Source: Streptomyces sp. VRA16 Mangrove soil (GTDB lineage Bacteria; Actinomycetota; Actinomycetes; Streptomycetales; Streptomycetaceae). Taken from it: 64,000 nt of DNA. Shown here piece by piece: positions 25,263 to 34,656 of this stretch; the first letter of the stretch is position 1; every line of letters starts with the position of its first letter. The stretch lies in contig NZ_JAFVLN010000008.1 of the NCBI RefSeq assembly GCF_017377775.1, positions 62,001 through 126,000 on the forward strand, in the 5' to 3' direction. The position numbers and the translations under genes are program-made. The notes below the pieces were generated by a model. It saw only the letters and a program-made list of their open reading frames with translations, did not search any database and had not been told where the DNA came from.

Positions 25263-26675
25263 ATGACAGCGCAGCCATCCCTGCAGTCACCCGCGACCGA
25301 GGCCACCCCACCGGGCGGCGACGGTCTCAAGGCCGGACTCAAGAACCGCCACCTCTCGATGATCGCCATCGGCGGTGTCATCGGCGCGGGACTCTTCGTC
25401 GGATCCGGTTCCGGGATCGCGGCCGCGGGCCCCGCCATCCTCATCTCGTACGCGCTGGTCGGCGCGATGGTCGTGCTCGTGATGCGGATGCTGGGCGAGA
25501 TGGCGGCCGCGCGGCCCTCGTCGGGCTCCTTCTCCGCCTACGCCGACCAGGCGCTCGGCCGCTGGGCCGGGTTCTCCATCGGCTGGCTGTACTGGTTCTT
25601 CTGGGTCGTGGTGCTCGCCGTGGAGGCGACCGCCGGCGCGACCATCCTCAACGGGTGGGTACCGAGCGTCCCGCAGTGGGCGTGGGCGCTGATCGTGATG
25701 GTCGTGCTGACCGCGGTGAACCTGGCGGCGGTCGGCTCCTACGGCGAGTTCGAGTTCTGGTTCGCCGGGATCAAGGTCGTCGCGATCGCCGGATTCGTGA
25801 TCATCGGTCTGCTCGCGGTGTTCGGGGTGCTGCCGGGCTCCGACAACCCGGGCAGCGGCTTCGCGCACCTCACCGACGCGGGCGGCTTCTTCCCGAAGGG
25901 TATGGGCGCCGTCCTCACCGGTGTGCTGATGGTCGTCTTCTCCTTCATGGGCTCCGAGATCGTCACGCTGGCCGCCGGTGAGTCGGAGGACCCGCAGAAG
26001 GCCGTCACCCGGGCCACCAACTCGGTGATCTGGCGGATCGGCATCTTCTACCTGGGCTCGATCTTCGTCGTGCTCACGCTGCTGCCGTGGAACGACCCGT
26101 CGATCACCAAGGACGGCTCCTACGTGGCCGCCCTCAACTCCATCGGCATCCCGCACGCCGGCCAGGTCATGGACGTCATCGTGCTGACGGCCGTGCTCTC
26201 CTGCCTCAACTCCGGCCTGTACACCGCCTCCCGCATGGCCTTCTCGCTCGGGCAGCGCGGTGACGCCCCCAAGGCGTTCGCGAGGACCACCTCGCGGGGT
26301 GTGCCGCGGACCGCGATCCTCGGCTCCGTCGTCTTCGGGTTCCTGGCGGTCTGGTTCAACTACCAGTGGCCGGACACCGTGTTCAACTTCCTGCTGAACT
26401 CGTCGGGCGCCGTCGCGCTCTTCGTCTGGCTCGTCATCTGCTTCACGCAGCTGCGGATGCGCGGCATGATCCTGCGCGAGCAGCCGGAGAAGCTCGTCGT
26501 GAAGATGTGGCTGTTCCCGTATCTGACGTGGGCGACGATCGCGATGATCTCGTTCGTGCTCGTGTACATGCTGACCGACGACGCCGGGCGCGAGCAGGTG
26601 CTCCTGTCGCTGCTCGTCGCCGCGTTCGTGGTCGGCTTCGCGCTGGTACGGGACCGGGTGCAGAGCAAGCGCTGA
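25263..26675 (+). CDS. Amino acid permease, APC superfamily (paralogue 1)
   Basis: 470-residue, 12-span amino acid:proton symporter of the AAT group. The N-terminal signature is KNRHLSMIAIGGVIGAGLFV, followed by the conserved LGEMAAARPSSGSFS and YWFFWVVVLAVE. GAAGGA at suitable spacing supports the ATG at 25263. It closely resembles the permeases at 31582 and 33116. The second helix region and GYGEFEFWFA-like motif (SYGEFEFWFAGIK) suggest GABA, asparagine or aromatic amino acid permeases, but substrate cannot be assigned by eye. Confidence 0.9.
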   Translation: MTAQPSLQSPATEATPPGGDGLKAGLKNRHLSMIAIGGVIGAGLFVGSGSGIAAAGPAILISYALVGAMVVLVMRMLGEMAAARPSSGSFSAYADQALGRWAGFSIGWLYWFFWVVVLAVEATAGATILNGWVPSVPQWAWALIVMVVLTAVNLAAVGSYGEFEFWFAGIKVVAIAGFVIIGLLAVFGVLPGSDNPGSGFAHLTDAGGFFPKGMGAVLTGVLMVVFSFMGSEIVTLAAGESEDPQKAVTRATNSVIWRIGIFYLGSIFVVLTLLPWNDPSITKDGSYVAALNSIGIPHAGQVMDVIVLTAVLSCLNSGLYTASRMAFSLGQRGDAPKAFARTTSRGVPRTAILGSVVFGFLAVWFNYQWPDTVFNFLLNSSGAVALFVWLVICFTQLRMRGMILREQPEKLVVKMWLFPYLTWATIAMISFVLVYMLTDDAGREQVLLSLLVAAFVVGFALVRDRVQSKR

Positions 26676-26691
26676 CGTCCCGGTCGTGCGT

Positions 26692-26730
26692 GTTCACGGT
26701 GCTGCGCCCTACGGCCGCAGCACCGTGAAC
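26692..26730. terminator. Convergent terminator hairpin overlapping the kinase 3' end
   Basis: A perfect 15-bp stem (26692-26706 and 26716-26730) includes the last codons of the convergent kinase gene. A T-run follows on the plus strand (CTTTTTG), favouring termination of the permease transcript. Confidence 0.75.
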
Positions 26731-28295
26731 GTCTTTTTGACCTCCTCGTAGCGGGCCTGCGCCGGGCCCGCCACCTGCGGCTGGTACCAGGTCCCGATCT
26801 GGTACGACTGCGAGCCCTGGTCGAAGCCGAGGAGTTCGGCGTGCCAGCGCCTGCCGTCGAGGGTGAACAGGTACTCCCAGACCACGGCGGACCGGCCCCG
26901 GAACGTGGTGCGGTTCAGCCGGATCTTCACGTAGTCCTGGCCCTGGTGGGCGTCGCGCTCCGACTTCTGCCAGGTGGCCAGCAGGTCGTCCTTGGCCAGT
27001 GCCGACTGGGTGACCAGTTCCTGGGTGCCGTCGGGGGCGGTGTAGTGCACCTCGGAGGCCGTCTTGACCGCCCGCTTCCAGCCCTTGGGCGGGACCCACG
27101 CGTAGCCGACCTCGCGGCGGGAGCCCGGGGGCAGCGTCTGGGTGGTCGGCGGGCGCGAGGTGCCCTCGACGGTGGGCGGGCGCGAGGTGACGGTGCCGGA
27201 CGCCGAGGGCGAGCCGCCGTCGCCGGGCAGGGTGAGCGCGAGCGCCGCCGCGAGTCCCGCCGCGAGCGCCGCGCCGAGCCCGATCAGCAGGCCGCGGCGC
27301 CCGCGGGGCCCTGCGGGTCCCTGTGGTGGGGTGGCCGGGGCCCTCGGCGGGCCCAGCAGTTCGTCGCCCCGCACCGGTTTCGCGCACTCGGTGGGCGCCT
27401 CCCGCCCGGGCACCGCCCGCACCGCCGGCACCGTCGGGGGCGCAGGGGGCGGCGGCACCGGGCGGCGCAGGCCGATGTCCAGGGTGTGGGTCCTCGGGTG
27501 CGGGGGCGGGGTCAGCGCCGCCACGACCTCGTCGACACCGGGGCGGTCCTGCGGCTCCTTCGCCAGCAGCCGGGCCAGCAGGGGCGTCAGCCAGCCCGCG
27601 TCGGGCGGCAGTTGGGGCTCCTCGTAGAGCACGGCGTGCAGGGTGGCGAGGGTGGTGTCCCGGGAGAACGGGGAGCGGCCGCCGAGGGCCGCGCACAGCG
27701 TCGCGCCGAGCGACCACAGGTCGGAGGGCGGGCCCTGCGGCCGGCCGGAGACCCGCTCGGGCGCCATGTAGTCGGGCGAGCCGACCAGCATGCCGACCAT
27801 GGTGAGCGCCTTGGCGTCCTGGATGGCGGCGATCCCGAAGTCGGTGAGCATGACGCGGCGCCGCCCGGCTCCTTCGACCAGGACGTTGCCGGGCTTGATG
27901 TCGCGGTGCAGGACGCCGCCCGCGTGCACCTGACCCAGCGCCTCGGCCAGGCTGCGGCCCATCCGGGCGACGTCGTCCACGCCGAGCGGCCCGTCCTCGA
28001 CGAGGATCCGCTCCAGGGAGCGGCCCGCGACCAGTTCCATGACGATCCACAGCCGCTCGCCCTCGTCCACGACGTCGTAGACGCGCACCACGCCCGGGTG
28101 GTCGATCCGGGCCGTGGCGCGGGCCTCGCGCAGGGTGCGCTCGCGGCGGGTGCGGGCGTCCTCGGGGTCGAGTCCGTCGATGCGCATCTCCTTGACGGCG
28201 ACGGTCCGGTCGAGCATCTCGTCGAGCGCGCGCCACACCCGCCCCATGCCGCCCTGGCCTATGGGTTCGTCCAGGCGGTAGCGCGCTGCCACCAC
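26709..28295 (-). CDS. Transmembrane Ser/Thr protein kinase
   Basis: 528-residue Hanks-type kinase. From the GTG at 28295: Gly-rich loop GQGGMGRVW, catalytic lysine VAVKEMR, HRDIKPGN, DFG (LTDFGIA), activation segment end YMAPERV and a conserved Asp in PPSDLWSLG. A Pro-rich linker follows (about residues 275-340), then one transmembrane helix (LLIGLGAALAAGLAAALAL) and an extracytoplasmic domain of about 140 residues with KGWKRAVKT and WEYLFTLDGRRWH. There are no PASTA repeats, so it is not a PknB orthologue; the outer domain is an unassigned sensor. It diverges from an LPKTG surface protein gene across about 220 bp. Confidence 0.92.
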   Translation of the reverse strand: MVAARYRLDEPIGQGGMGRVWRALDEMLDRTVAVKEMRIDGLDPEDARTRRERTLREARATARIDHPGVVRVYDVVDEGERLWIVMELVAGRSLERILVEDGPLGVDDVARMGRSLAEALGQVHAGGVLHRDIKPGNVLVEGAGRRRVMLTDFGIAAIQDAKALTMVGMLVGSPDYMAPERVSGRPQGPPSDLWSLGATLCAALGGRSPFSRDTTLATLHAVLYEEPQLPPDAGWLTPLLARLLAKEPQDRPGVDEVVAALTPPPHPRTHTLDIGLRRPVPPPPAPPTVPAVRAVPGREAPTECAKPVRGDELLGPPRAPATPPQGPAGPRGRRGLLIGLGAALAAGLAAALALTLPGDGGSPSASGTVTSRPPTVEGTSRPPTTQTLPPGSRREVGYAWVPPKGWKRAVKTASEVHYTAPDGTQELVTQSALAKDDLLATWQKSERDAHQGQDYVKIRLNRTTFRGRSAVVWEYLFTLDGRRWHAELLGFDQGSQSYQIGTWYQPQVAGPAQARYEEVKKTFTVLRP

Positions 28296-28515
28296 TAATC
28301 CCCGGACGCCCCCACTGGCATTTCCTGACTGCCCTGGCAATCGAATGCACCCCCGAATCCCCCGAAACACAAAATCTACACTTCGCGCCGTCCCAGCATA
28401 GTGCGGAGAAATCTTGTGGTACCTCTTCAAGGACTGCGAATTCGGACGCGGTCGCAGCAGGCACGATGCGGTTGCAGCCGTCACGGGGGAAACAGAAATA
28501 CCTAGGGGGACGAAC

Positions 28516-29265
28516 ATGAGTTCACGACGTCAGGTCACCATCGCCGGGTCACTGCTGACCGCGGCCGTCGCGGCGTCACTGGCTCTGCCGGCGATCGCGG
28601 TCGCGGACAACGCGCCTGGTCCGGGCAGCAGCGAGGGCGGCAAGGCCATGGACAAGGCGCCCGAGGGCGTCACACTGACCACGACTCTGCCCAAGAAGAT
28701 CTCGGTCGACAATTCGAGCGGGGAGACAAAGGATCTCGTCGCGAGCGTCAGCAATGGCGGCACCAAGGACAGCGGGAAGATCTATCTGGCCGTCGTCGGT
28801 TTCGACGGTCTCGTCGTGAAAGATGTACCCGGCTGCACACCTATCCCGAAAAACAAGCTCCCCAAGGGTTCCAACAGCGGCTTCGCCTGCCCGGTGACGA
28901 ATCTCGCGGCCGGAAAGTCGAAGTCGTTCAAGGTCGCGGCGACCTTCGATCTGTCGAAGACCGGGAAGATCTGTCTGCCGGTGCAGAGCGGGGACACCAA
29001 GAAGACGTACTGGCAGCAGGGCCCGGTGCCGTTCGGCACGACCAGTCCCTCGCCGAACGCGCCCGTGACGCCGCTGCTGCTCAACACGGAGAACAAGCCG
29101 GCCGCGCCCGCGGGGGACAAGGGCGGCGGCAAGAACGAGCTGCCGAAGACCGGCGTCGGCGACGAGGTGCTGCCGCTCGGCGCGGTGGGCACGGCGCTGC
29201 TCGCGGCCGGTGGGGCGGGGCTGTGGTGGACCCGCAGGAGGCCCTCGGAGGTGACGCCGAAGTGA
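28516..29265 (+). CDS. Secreted protein with LPKTG sortase sorting signal
   Basis: 249 residues. A signal peptide (basic SSRRQ, hydrophobic core, likely cleavage after AIAVA) precedes a compact domain of about 130 residues with two cysteines (PGCTPIP and GFACPV) and a third in GKICLPV, reminiscent of a beta-sandwich. After a Gly/Lys/Pro spacer comes LPKTG at 209-213, a hydrophobic helix and a positively charged tail (WTRRRP): a complete cell-wall sorting signal. LPxTG rather than the LAXTG usual for Streptomyces class E sortases suggests a different sortase, or none locally. GGGGGA precedes the ATG at 28516. Probable wall-anchored surface protein of unknown function. Confidence 0.85.
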   Translation: MSSRRQVTIAGSLLTAAVAASLALPAIAVADNAPGPGSSEGGKAMDKAPEGVTLTTTLPKKISVDNSSGETKDLVASVSNGGTKDSGKIYLAVVGFDGLVVKDVPGCTPIPKNKLPKGSNSGFACPVTNLAAGKSKSFKVAATFDLSKTGKICLPVQSGDTKKTYWQQGPVPFGTTSPSPNAPVTPLLLNTENKPAAPAGDKGGGKNELPKTGVGDEVLPLGAVGTALLAAGGAGLWWTRRRPSEVTPK

Positions 29266-29326
29266 GCTGCCCGGCACGCTGAAAACATGCCGGAAACTGT
29301 CAGGTTATGCGGGCAGAGTGCGGGTC

Positions 29327-30676
29327 ATGACGACGTACGAGGACGTTCACGACCCGCACCACACCCGCACGCTGCGCCCGGACGACCCCGGGTACGACGA
29401 CGAACTCGCCGGATTCCAGACCGGGTTCACCCAGCGCCCTGATGTGATCTTCGCCGCGGCCGGCGCGGACGACGTGGTGGCCGCCGTCGCGTACGCCGCG
29501 GACGCCGGCCTGCCGGTCGGCGTCCAGGCGACGGGACACGGGCTGCCCGACAGCTCCACCGGCGGCGTCCTGATCACCACGCGCCGGATGGCCGAGGTCC
29601 ACGTCGACCCCGCGGCGCGCACCGTGCGCGTCGGCGCCGGTGCCACCTGGGGTGCCGTCGCGCAGGCCGCGGCGCCGCACGGCCTGGCCCCGCTGAACGG
29701 CTCGGCGCCGAGCGTGGGCGTCGTCGGCTACACGCTCGGCGGCGGACTCGGCATCCTGGCACGGGAGTTCGGCTACACGGCCGACCACGTACGCGCCGTG
29801 GACGTGGTCACGGCGGACGCCACCCTGCGCCGTGTCACGGCCGACAGCGACCCGGAGCTGTTCCGGGGCCTGCTGGGCGGCGGCGCCCAGTTCGGCGTGG
29901 TCACGGCCCTGGAGGTGGACCTGGTCCCGGTGGCCCGGCTGTACGGAGGCTCGCTCGGCCACGACGGCAGGGTCACGGACGTGGCGGACATCGTCCGCGC
30001 GTACACGGCCTGGGCCGCGACCGTCCCCGACACCCTGACCTCGTCGCTCGCCGCTCTCGTCTACCCGGACGCCCCCGCGATGCCCCCGCGTCTGCGCGGG
30101 CAGTACGTGGTCTCGGTGCGGATCGCGTTCACGGGGACCGCCGAGGAGGGCGAGCGGCTCGTGGCACCGCTGCGGGCGGCGCTCGGGACGCCGGTCACGG
30201 ACACGGTGCGCGAGATGCCGTACGGCGACAGCCACACCATCCACGCCGACCCGGACTTCGCGCACCCCTACTACGGGGACAGCGTGTTCCTGGACGAGAT
30301 GGACGCGGACGCCGTGGCCGAGCTGTTCACGCTCTGCGGGCCGGCCGCCGACGGCATGCACATCGTGCAGCTCAACCATCTGGGCGGCGCCCTGTCCCGG
30401 CCCGCCCCGAACGCGGTGCCCTACCGGTCGGCGGGCTGGCTGGTGCGCGTCCTCTCGCCGCTCGGCGAGGGCGGCAGGGACGCGGCGCGGGCGCATCACG
30501 CGCGGGCGTTCGGGGCCGTCGCGGACCAGGTCGTCGGCCGCTCGCTGAACTTCGCCTTCGGCGGCGGCGACCGTACGGAGGGCCTGTACGACCCGGACAC
30601 GCGAAAGAGGCTCGCCGAACTGAAGGCCGCGTACGACCCGGCGAACCTCTTCCGGAGGAACTACACCGTCAAGTAG
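29327..30676 (+). CDS. FAD-binding oxidoreductase (PCMH/BBE type)
   Basis: About 449 residues. The N-terminal FAD domain has the PCMH pattern with GVQATGHGL and LGGGLGILAREFGY, and the protein ends with the berberine-bridge-like YDPANLFRRNYTV. The histidine that forms the 8-alpha FAD link in this family corresponds to GHGL; no clear cysteine for a second (6-S-cysteinyl) link was seen, so monocovalent attachment is likely. Enzymes of this group oxidise sugars, alkaloid-like or polyketide substrates with oxygen as acceptor. The start could be this ATG or the GTG nine bases upstream (29318). It is a stand-alone gene, so the substrate is not predictable. Confidence 0.88.
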   Translation: MTTYEDVHDPHHTRTLRPDDPGYDDELAGFQTGFTQRPDVIFAAAGADDVVAAVAYAADAGLPVGVQATGHGLPDSSTGGVLITTRRMAEVHVDPAARTVRVGAGATWGAVAQAAAPHGLAPLNGSAPSVGVVGYTLGGGLGILAREFGYTADHVRAVDVVTADATLRRVTADSDPELFRGLLGGGAQFGVVTALEVDLVPVARLYGGSLGHDGRVTDVADIVRAYTAWAATVPDTLTSSLAALVYPDAPAMPPRLRGQYVVSVRIAFTGTAEEGERLVAPLRAALGTPVTDTVREMPYGDSHTIHADPDFAHPYYGDSVFLDEMDADAVAELFTLCGPAADGMHIVQLNHLGGALSRPAPNAVPYRSAGWLVRVLSPLGEGGRDAARAHHARAFGAVADQVVGRSLNFAFGGGDRTEGLYDPDTRKRLAELKAAYDPANLFRRNYTVK

Positions 30677-30703
30677 GTGCTCACTTGCCGGCCGAGCAGA
30701 GGC

Positions 30704-31333
30704 CTACTTGTCGGCGAACTTCCAGGCGGTGGGCAGCGCGCCCATCGCGAGGGCCGCCTTGAGCGCGTCGCCGATCAGGAACGGGGTGAGGCCCGCGGCG
30801 ACCGCGGCACTCAGGCTCATGCCGGTGGAGAACGCGAGGTACGGGACGCCGACCGCGTACACGATCGCCTCGCCGATCAGGAAGGCGCGGGCGGTACGCC
30901 ACCACGAGCGGTCGTCGCCGCGGCGGGCCAGCGCGCCGACGGCGGCGGAGGCCAGCATCAGGCCGACGACGTAACCGAACGACGGCATCGAGAAGCCGGA
31001 GGCGCCCTCGGCGAACCACGGCATGCCCGCCATGCCCGCGAGCGCGTACAGCGCGAGGGAGAGGAAGCCGCGGCGGGCGCCGAGCGCGGTGCCCACGAGC
31101 AGCGCGGCGAAGGTCTGCCCGGTGACCGGCACCGGCGAGCCCGGGACGGGGACCGCGATCTGCGCGGCGATGCCGGTGAGGACGGCGCCGCCGACGACCA
31201 GCGCGATGTCCTTGGTACGGGAAGCGGGCAGGAGGTCGGCCAGGACCTTGCCCGGACGGGCGACTGCTGCGAAACCAGGGGCGGCGCGAAGCGCTCCGTT
31301 GAGGGTGGTGGCGGGCGACGGGCGGGCGCTCAT
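30704..31333 (-). CDS. bioY: Biotin transporter substrate-binding component BioY
   Basis: 209-residue, six-helix S component of an ECF-type vitamin transporter. The family motif region VPVTGQTFAALLVGTALGARRG is clear from VPVTGQTFA and GTALGARRG, followed by LYALAGMAGMPWFAEG and FLIGDALKAALA. BioY takes up biotin alone or with the EcfA/EcfT module; no bioM or bioN homologues are adjacent, so either it works solo or shares a general ECF module encoded elsewhere. It is convergent with the FAD oxidoreductase and divergent from the second permease. No biotin-operator sequence was recognised in the 248-bp upstream gap. Confidence 0.93.
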   Translation of the reverse strand: MSARPSPATTLNGALRAAPGFAAVARPGKVLADLLPASRTKDIALVVGGAVLTGIAAQIAVPVPGSPVPVTGQTFAALLVGTALGARRGFLSLALYALAGMAGMPWFAEGASGFSMPSFGYVVGLMLASAAVGALARRGDDRSWWRTARAFLIGEAIVYAVGVPYLAFSTGMSLSAAVAAGLTPFLIGDALKAALAMGALPTAWKFADK

Positions 31334-31581
31334 GGGGACTCCGCTGAGGGTTCGTGGGCGGGCAGGGTGGGACTCCGTGACGCTATCCCAGGGGAGTTGA
31401 GCCGATCACGGTCGCCGGTCGACAAAGGCAACGGCACGCTGTTGGTGGGCTCTTCACAAAGGAGCGCATGTACACCACATCCGAGGTGACGCTCGTCACT
31501 GGGACCAGTCCGTTTTGCGCGGGAGGGCGCCCGAAAGCGAGACTGTAGGTTCCCGCCAAAGCTCAGATCGGCTGACCCCCC

Positions 31582-32949
31582 ATGCACGACGATGTACCGC
31601 CCGAACCTCTCTCCGGGGGCCTCAAGCAGCGCCACCTGACCATGCTCGGTCTCGGCGGGGTGATCGGCGCCGGGCTCTTCGTCGGTTCGGGCGCCGGTAT
31701 CCAGGTGGCGGGCCCCGGCATCGTCCTCTCGTACCTGATCGCGGGCGCCATCGCGATGTGCGTGATGCGGATGCTGGGCGAGATGTCGGCGGCGATGCCC
31801 GCGTCCGGCTCCTTCTCGGTGCACGCCGAGCGGGCCCTCGGCCGGTGGGCCGGGTTCAGCGTGGGCTGGCTGTACTGGTTCCTGCTGGTCGTCGTGCTCG
31901 CTGTGGAGGCGACGGGCGCGGCGCAGATCGCGGGCGGCTGGGTGCCCTCGGTCCCCCAGTGGGCGTGGGTGCTGCTGTTCATGGTGGTCTTCACCGGGGC
32001 GAACCTGTCGGCCGTGAAGAACTTCGGCGAGTTCGAGTTCTGGTTCGCGGCGCTCAAGGTCTTCGCGATCGTCGCGTTCCTGGTGCTCGGCACGCTCGCG
32101 ATCTTCGGCCTGCTCCCCGACACGGATCCGGTCGGCCTCACCAACCTCACCGGACAGGGCGGCTTCCTGCCCCACGGCTGGCACGGCGTGGTCTCCGGCG
32201 TGCTCGCCGTGATCTTCGCGTTCGGCGGTCTGGAGGTCGTCACCATCGCGGCCGCCGAGTCCGACGACCCGGTGCGCTCGGTGGCGCGGGCGGTGCGCAG
32301 CGCCGTCTTCCGGATCCTGTTCTTCTACGTCGGTTCGATGCTGGTCATCGTCACGGTCCTGCCCTGGACGGCGCAGCAGGCCGGCATCAGCCCGTACGTC
32401 ACCGTCCTGGACTCGATCGGGATCCCGTCGGCCGGGCAGATCATGAACATCGTGGTCTTCGTGGCGCTGCTGTCCGCCCTCAACGCCAACCTCTACGGCT
32501 CCTCGCGCATGATCTTCTCGCTCGCCGAGCGCGAGGAAGCGCCCCGGGCGCTGCTGAAGGTGAGCGGCGGCGGGGTGCCGCGGCGGGCGGTGCTGGCCTC
32601 GGTGGCCTTCGGCTTCCTGTCCGTCCTGCTGAATCTGGAGTGGCCGGACTCCGTCTTCCTCTACATGCTCAACTCGGTCGGCGCGGTGCTGCTGTTCGTC
32701 TGGGCGCTGATCGCGGTGGCGCAGCTCAGGCTCCGGCGCCGGATCGAGCAGGAGTCCCCCGAGCGGCTCGTCCTGACGATGTGGGCGTTCCCGTGGCTGA
32801 CCTGGGCGGCGCTCGTGGCCATGGCGGCGGTGTTCGTCCTGATGCTGACCGACGACGCGGCGCGTCCGCAGTTGCTGTGGTCGACGGGGGCGACGGCCGC
32901 GGTGCTCGCGGTGGCGGGTGTGCGGGAGCTGCGCGCGAAGCGTGCCTGA
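31582..32949 (+). CDS. Amino acid permease, APC superfamily (paralogue 2)
   Basis: 455-residue, 12-span amino acid permease. It opens with GGLKQRHLTMLGLGGVIGAG and has LGEMSAAMPASGSFSVHAER and NFGEFEFWFAALKV-type motifs (split here: NFGEFEFWF). It is more like the next permease gene than the first. No clear ribosome-binding site precedes the ATG at 31582. Substrate unknown; likely a proton-coupled amino acid importer. Confidence 0.88.
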   Translation: MHDDVPPEPLSGGLKQRHLTMLGLGGVIGAGLFVGSGAGIQVAGPGIVLSYLIAGAIAMCVMRMLGEMSAAMPASGSFSVHAERALGRWAGFSVGWLYWFLLVVVLAVEATGAAQIAGGWVPSVPQWAWVLLFMVVFTGANLSAVKNFGEFEFWFAALKVFAIVAFLVLGTLAIFGLLPDTDPVGLTNLTGQGGFLPHGWHGVVSGVLAVIFAFGGLEVVTIAAAESDDPVRSVARAVRSAVFRILFFYVGSMLVIVTVLPWTAQQAGISPYVTVLDSIGIPSAGQIMNIVVFVALLSALNANLYGSSRMIFSLAEREEAPRALLKVSGGGVPRRAVLASVAFGFLSVLLNLEWPDSVFLYMLNSVGAVLLFVWALIAVAQLRLRRRIEQESPERLVLTMWAFPWLTWAALVAMAAVFVLMLTDDAARPQLLWSTGATAAVLAVAGVRELRAKRA

Positions 32950-33115
32950 TCGTTCACCTTACGTCGACGTGATCGTCGCCGAGTGTGAGCATCGTGTCCG
33001 TATTCCGGAAACGTATTCCCTGTGAGCGGGACGCCCGCTCAGACTGTGGCCGTTTTACGCGCGCGTTACGTGTGCGCACCCGCACCCCGTCTCAGCTACT
33101 GAACAGGGCAATTCC

Positions 33116-34522
33116 ATGTCTCGGACGTCAGTGCAGCCCACCGAAGAGGCTGCCGACGCGAAGCCGGTGGACACCGCCTCGCTGTCGCACGGCCTCAAGC
33201 AGCGTCATCTCTCCATGATCGCGCTCGGCGGCGTGATCGGCGCCGGGCTCTTCGTGGGCTCCGGCACCGCGATCGCCGCGGCAGGCCCTTCGATCGTCCT
33301 CGCCTACGCGATATCCGGCGCCCTCGTCATGCTCGTGATGCGCATGCTGGGCGAGATGGCGGCGGCGTACCCGGCCTCCGGCTCCTTCTCCGTGCACGCC
33401 GAGCGGGGCATCGGCCCGTGGGCGGGCTTCACGGCGGGCTGGTCGTTCTGGTTCCTGCTCTGCGTGGCCGTCGGCCTGGAGGGCATCGGCGCCGCGGGCA
33501 TCGTGCACGCATGGGTGCCGGGCGTGCCCGAGTGGGCCTGGGTCGCCCTGTTCATGCTGCTGTTCACGGGCACGAACCTGACGGCGGTGAAGAACTTCGG
33601 CGAGTTCGAGTTCTGGTTCGCGACGCTCAAGGTCGGCGCGATCGTGCTCTTCCTCGTCATCGGCATCCTGGCCGTCCTCGGTGTCCTGCCGGACGTCGAC
33701 GCCCCGGGCATGTCCAACCTCACCGGCCACGGCGGCTTCATGCCCAACGGCACGGAGGGACTGATCGTGGGCCTGCTGGCCTCGGTCTTCGCGTACGGCG
33801 GTCTGGAGACCGTCACCATCGCCGCGGCCGAGTCGGAGCACCCGGTGCAGGGTGTCGCCAAGGCGGTCCGTACGGCGATGTGGCGTATCGCGCTCTTCTA
33901 CGTCGGCTCGATGGCGGTCGTCGTCGTGCTGCTGCCGTGGACGTCGAAGGAGATCCCGACCAAGGGCCCCTACGTCGCCACGCTCGACCACCTGGGCATC
34001 CCGGCGGCCGGCCAGATCATGAACGTGGTCGTCCTGATCGCGCTGCTGTCCGCCATGAACGCCAACATCTACGGCGCCTCCCGCATGGCCACCTCGCTGG
34101 TCTCGCGCGGCATGGGCCCGAAGGCGGTCGGCGCGACGTACGGCAGCGTGCCGCGGATCGCGGTCACGCTCTCCGCGGTCTTCGGCTTCGTCTGCGTGCT
34201 GCTCAGCTACTGGCGCCCCGACGACGTCTTCGCGTGGCTGCTCAACACCATCGGCGCGATCATCCTCGTCGTCTGGTTCTTCATCGCCTTCTCGCAGCTG
34301 GTGCTCCGCCGCAAGCTGGAGCGCGAGGCGCCCCAGAAGCTGGTCGTGAAGATGTGGGCGTACCCGTACCTGACGATCGTCGCGCTCGTCGGCATGGTCG
34401 CCGTCTTCGTCCTGATGGCCCGTGAGGCCGACACCCGGGTGCAGCTGTACTACACGGGTGGCCTGACGGTCGTTCTCGCGGTCATCGGGTACGCGCGTCA
34501 GAAGGCGGCCGAGAAGAGGTAA
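33116..34522 (+). CDS. Amino acid permease, APC superfamily (paralogue 3)
   Basis: 468-residue, 12-span permease. It starts MSRTSVQPTEEAADAKPVDT, then LKQRHLSMIALGGVIGAG, LGEMAAAYPASGSFSVHAER and NFGEFEFWFATLKV. It follows paralogue 2 by 166 bp on the same strand, and the two share long identical motifs, suggesting tandem duplication. It ends at a strong terminator (34544-34577). The paralogues differ in the helix 3 region (here LLCVAVGLEGIGAAG), where substrate side chains are usually read, so specificities probably differ. Confidence 0.9.
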   Translation: MSRTSVQPTEEAADAKPVDTASLSHGLKQRHLSMIALGGVIGAGLFVGSGTAIAAAGPSIVLAYAISGALVMLVMRMLGEMAAAYPASGSFSVHAERGIGPWAGFTAGWSFWFLLCVAVGLEGIGAAGIVHAWVPGVPEWAWVALFMLLFTGTNLTAVKNFGEFEFWFATLKVGAIVLFLVIGILAVLGVLPDVDAPGMSNLTGHGGFMPNGTEGLIVGLLASVFAYGGLETVTIAAAESEHPVQGVAKAVRTAMWRIALFYVGSMAVVVVLLPWTSKEIPTKGPYVATLDHLGIPAAGQIMNVVVLIALLSAMNANIYGASRMATSLVSRGMGPKAVGATYGSVPRIAVTLSAVFGFVCVLLSYWRPDDVFAWLLNTIGAIILVVWFFIAFSQLVLRRKLEREAPQKLVVKMWAYPYLTIVALVGMVAVFVLMAREADTRVQLYYTGGLTVVLAVIGYARQKAAEKR

Positions 34523-34543
34523 CCCCGCTCTCCCCCTTCATCC

Positions 34544-34577
34544 GAGGACCCCCGGGCCAACTGGCCCGGGGGTCCTC
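34544..34577 (+). terminator. Terminator hairpin after permease paralogue 3
   Basis: A perfect 15-bp stem flanking AACT isolates the permease transcript from the sodF promoter five bases further on. Confidence 0.85.
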
Positions 34578-34581
34578 GTCA

Positions 34582-34630
34582 TTGCGCGTGTCCTACTTGC
34601 TGCTAGCCTGCAGTTGCGAATAACTTGCAA
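34582..34630 (+). promoter_or_regulatory. sodF promoter with Nur (nickel) operator
   Basis: TTGCGC (34582-34587), a 16-bp spacer and TAGCCT (34604-34609) form a plausible promoter. Directly downstream, TTGCGA-ATAAC-TTGCAA (34614-34630) matches the published Nur box TTGCAA-N5-TTGCAA with a single mismatch. Nur is the nickel-responsive Fur-family repressor that shuts off the Fe-type superoxide dismutase gene when nickel is available in S. coelicolor. The operator would cover the expected transcription start. Confidence 0.85.
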
Positions 34631-34656
34631 TAAGCAGTCGGAGGGCACGGAGAGAC

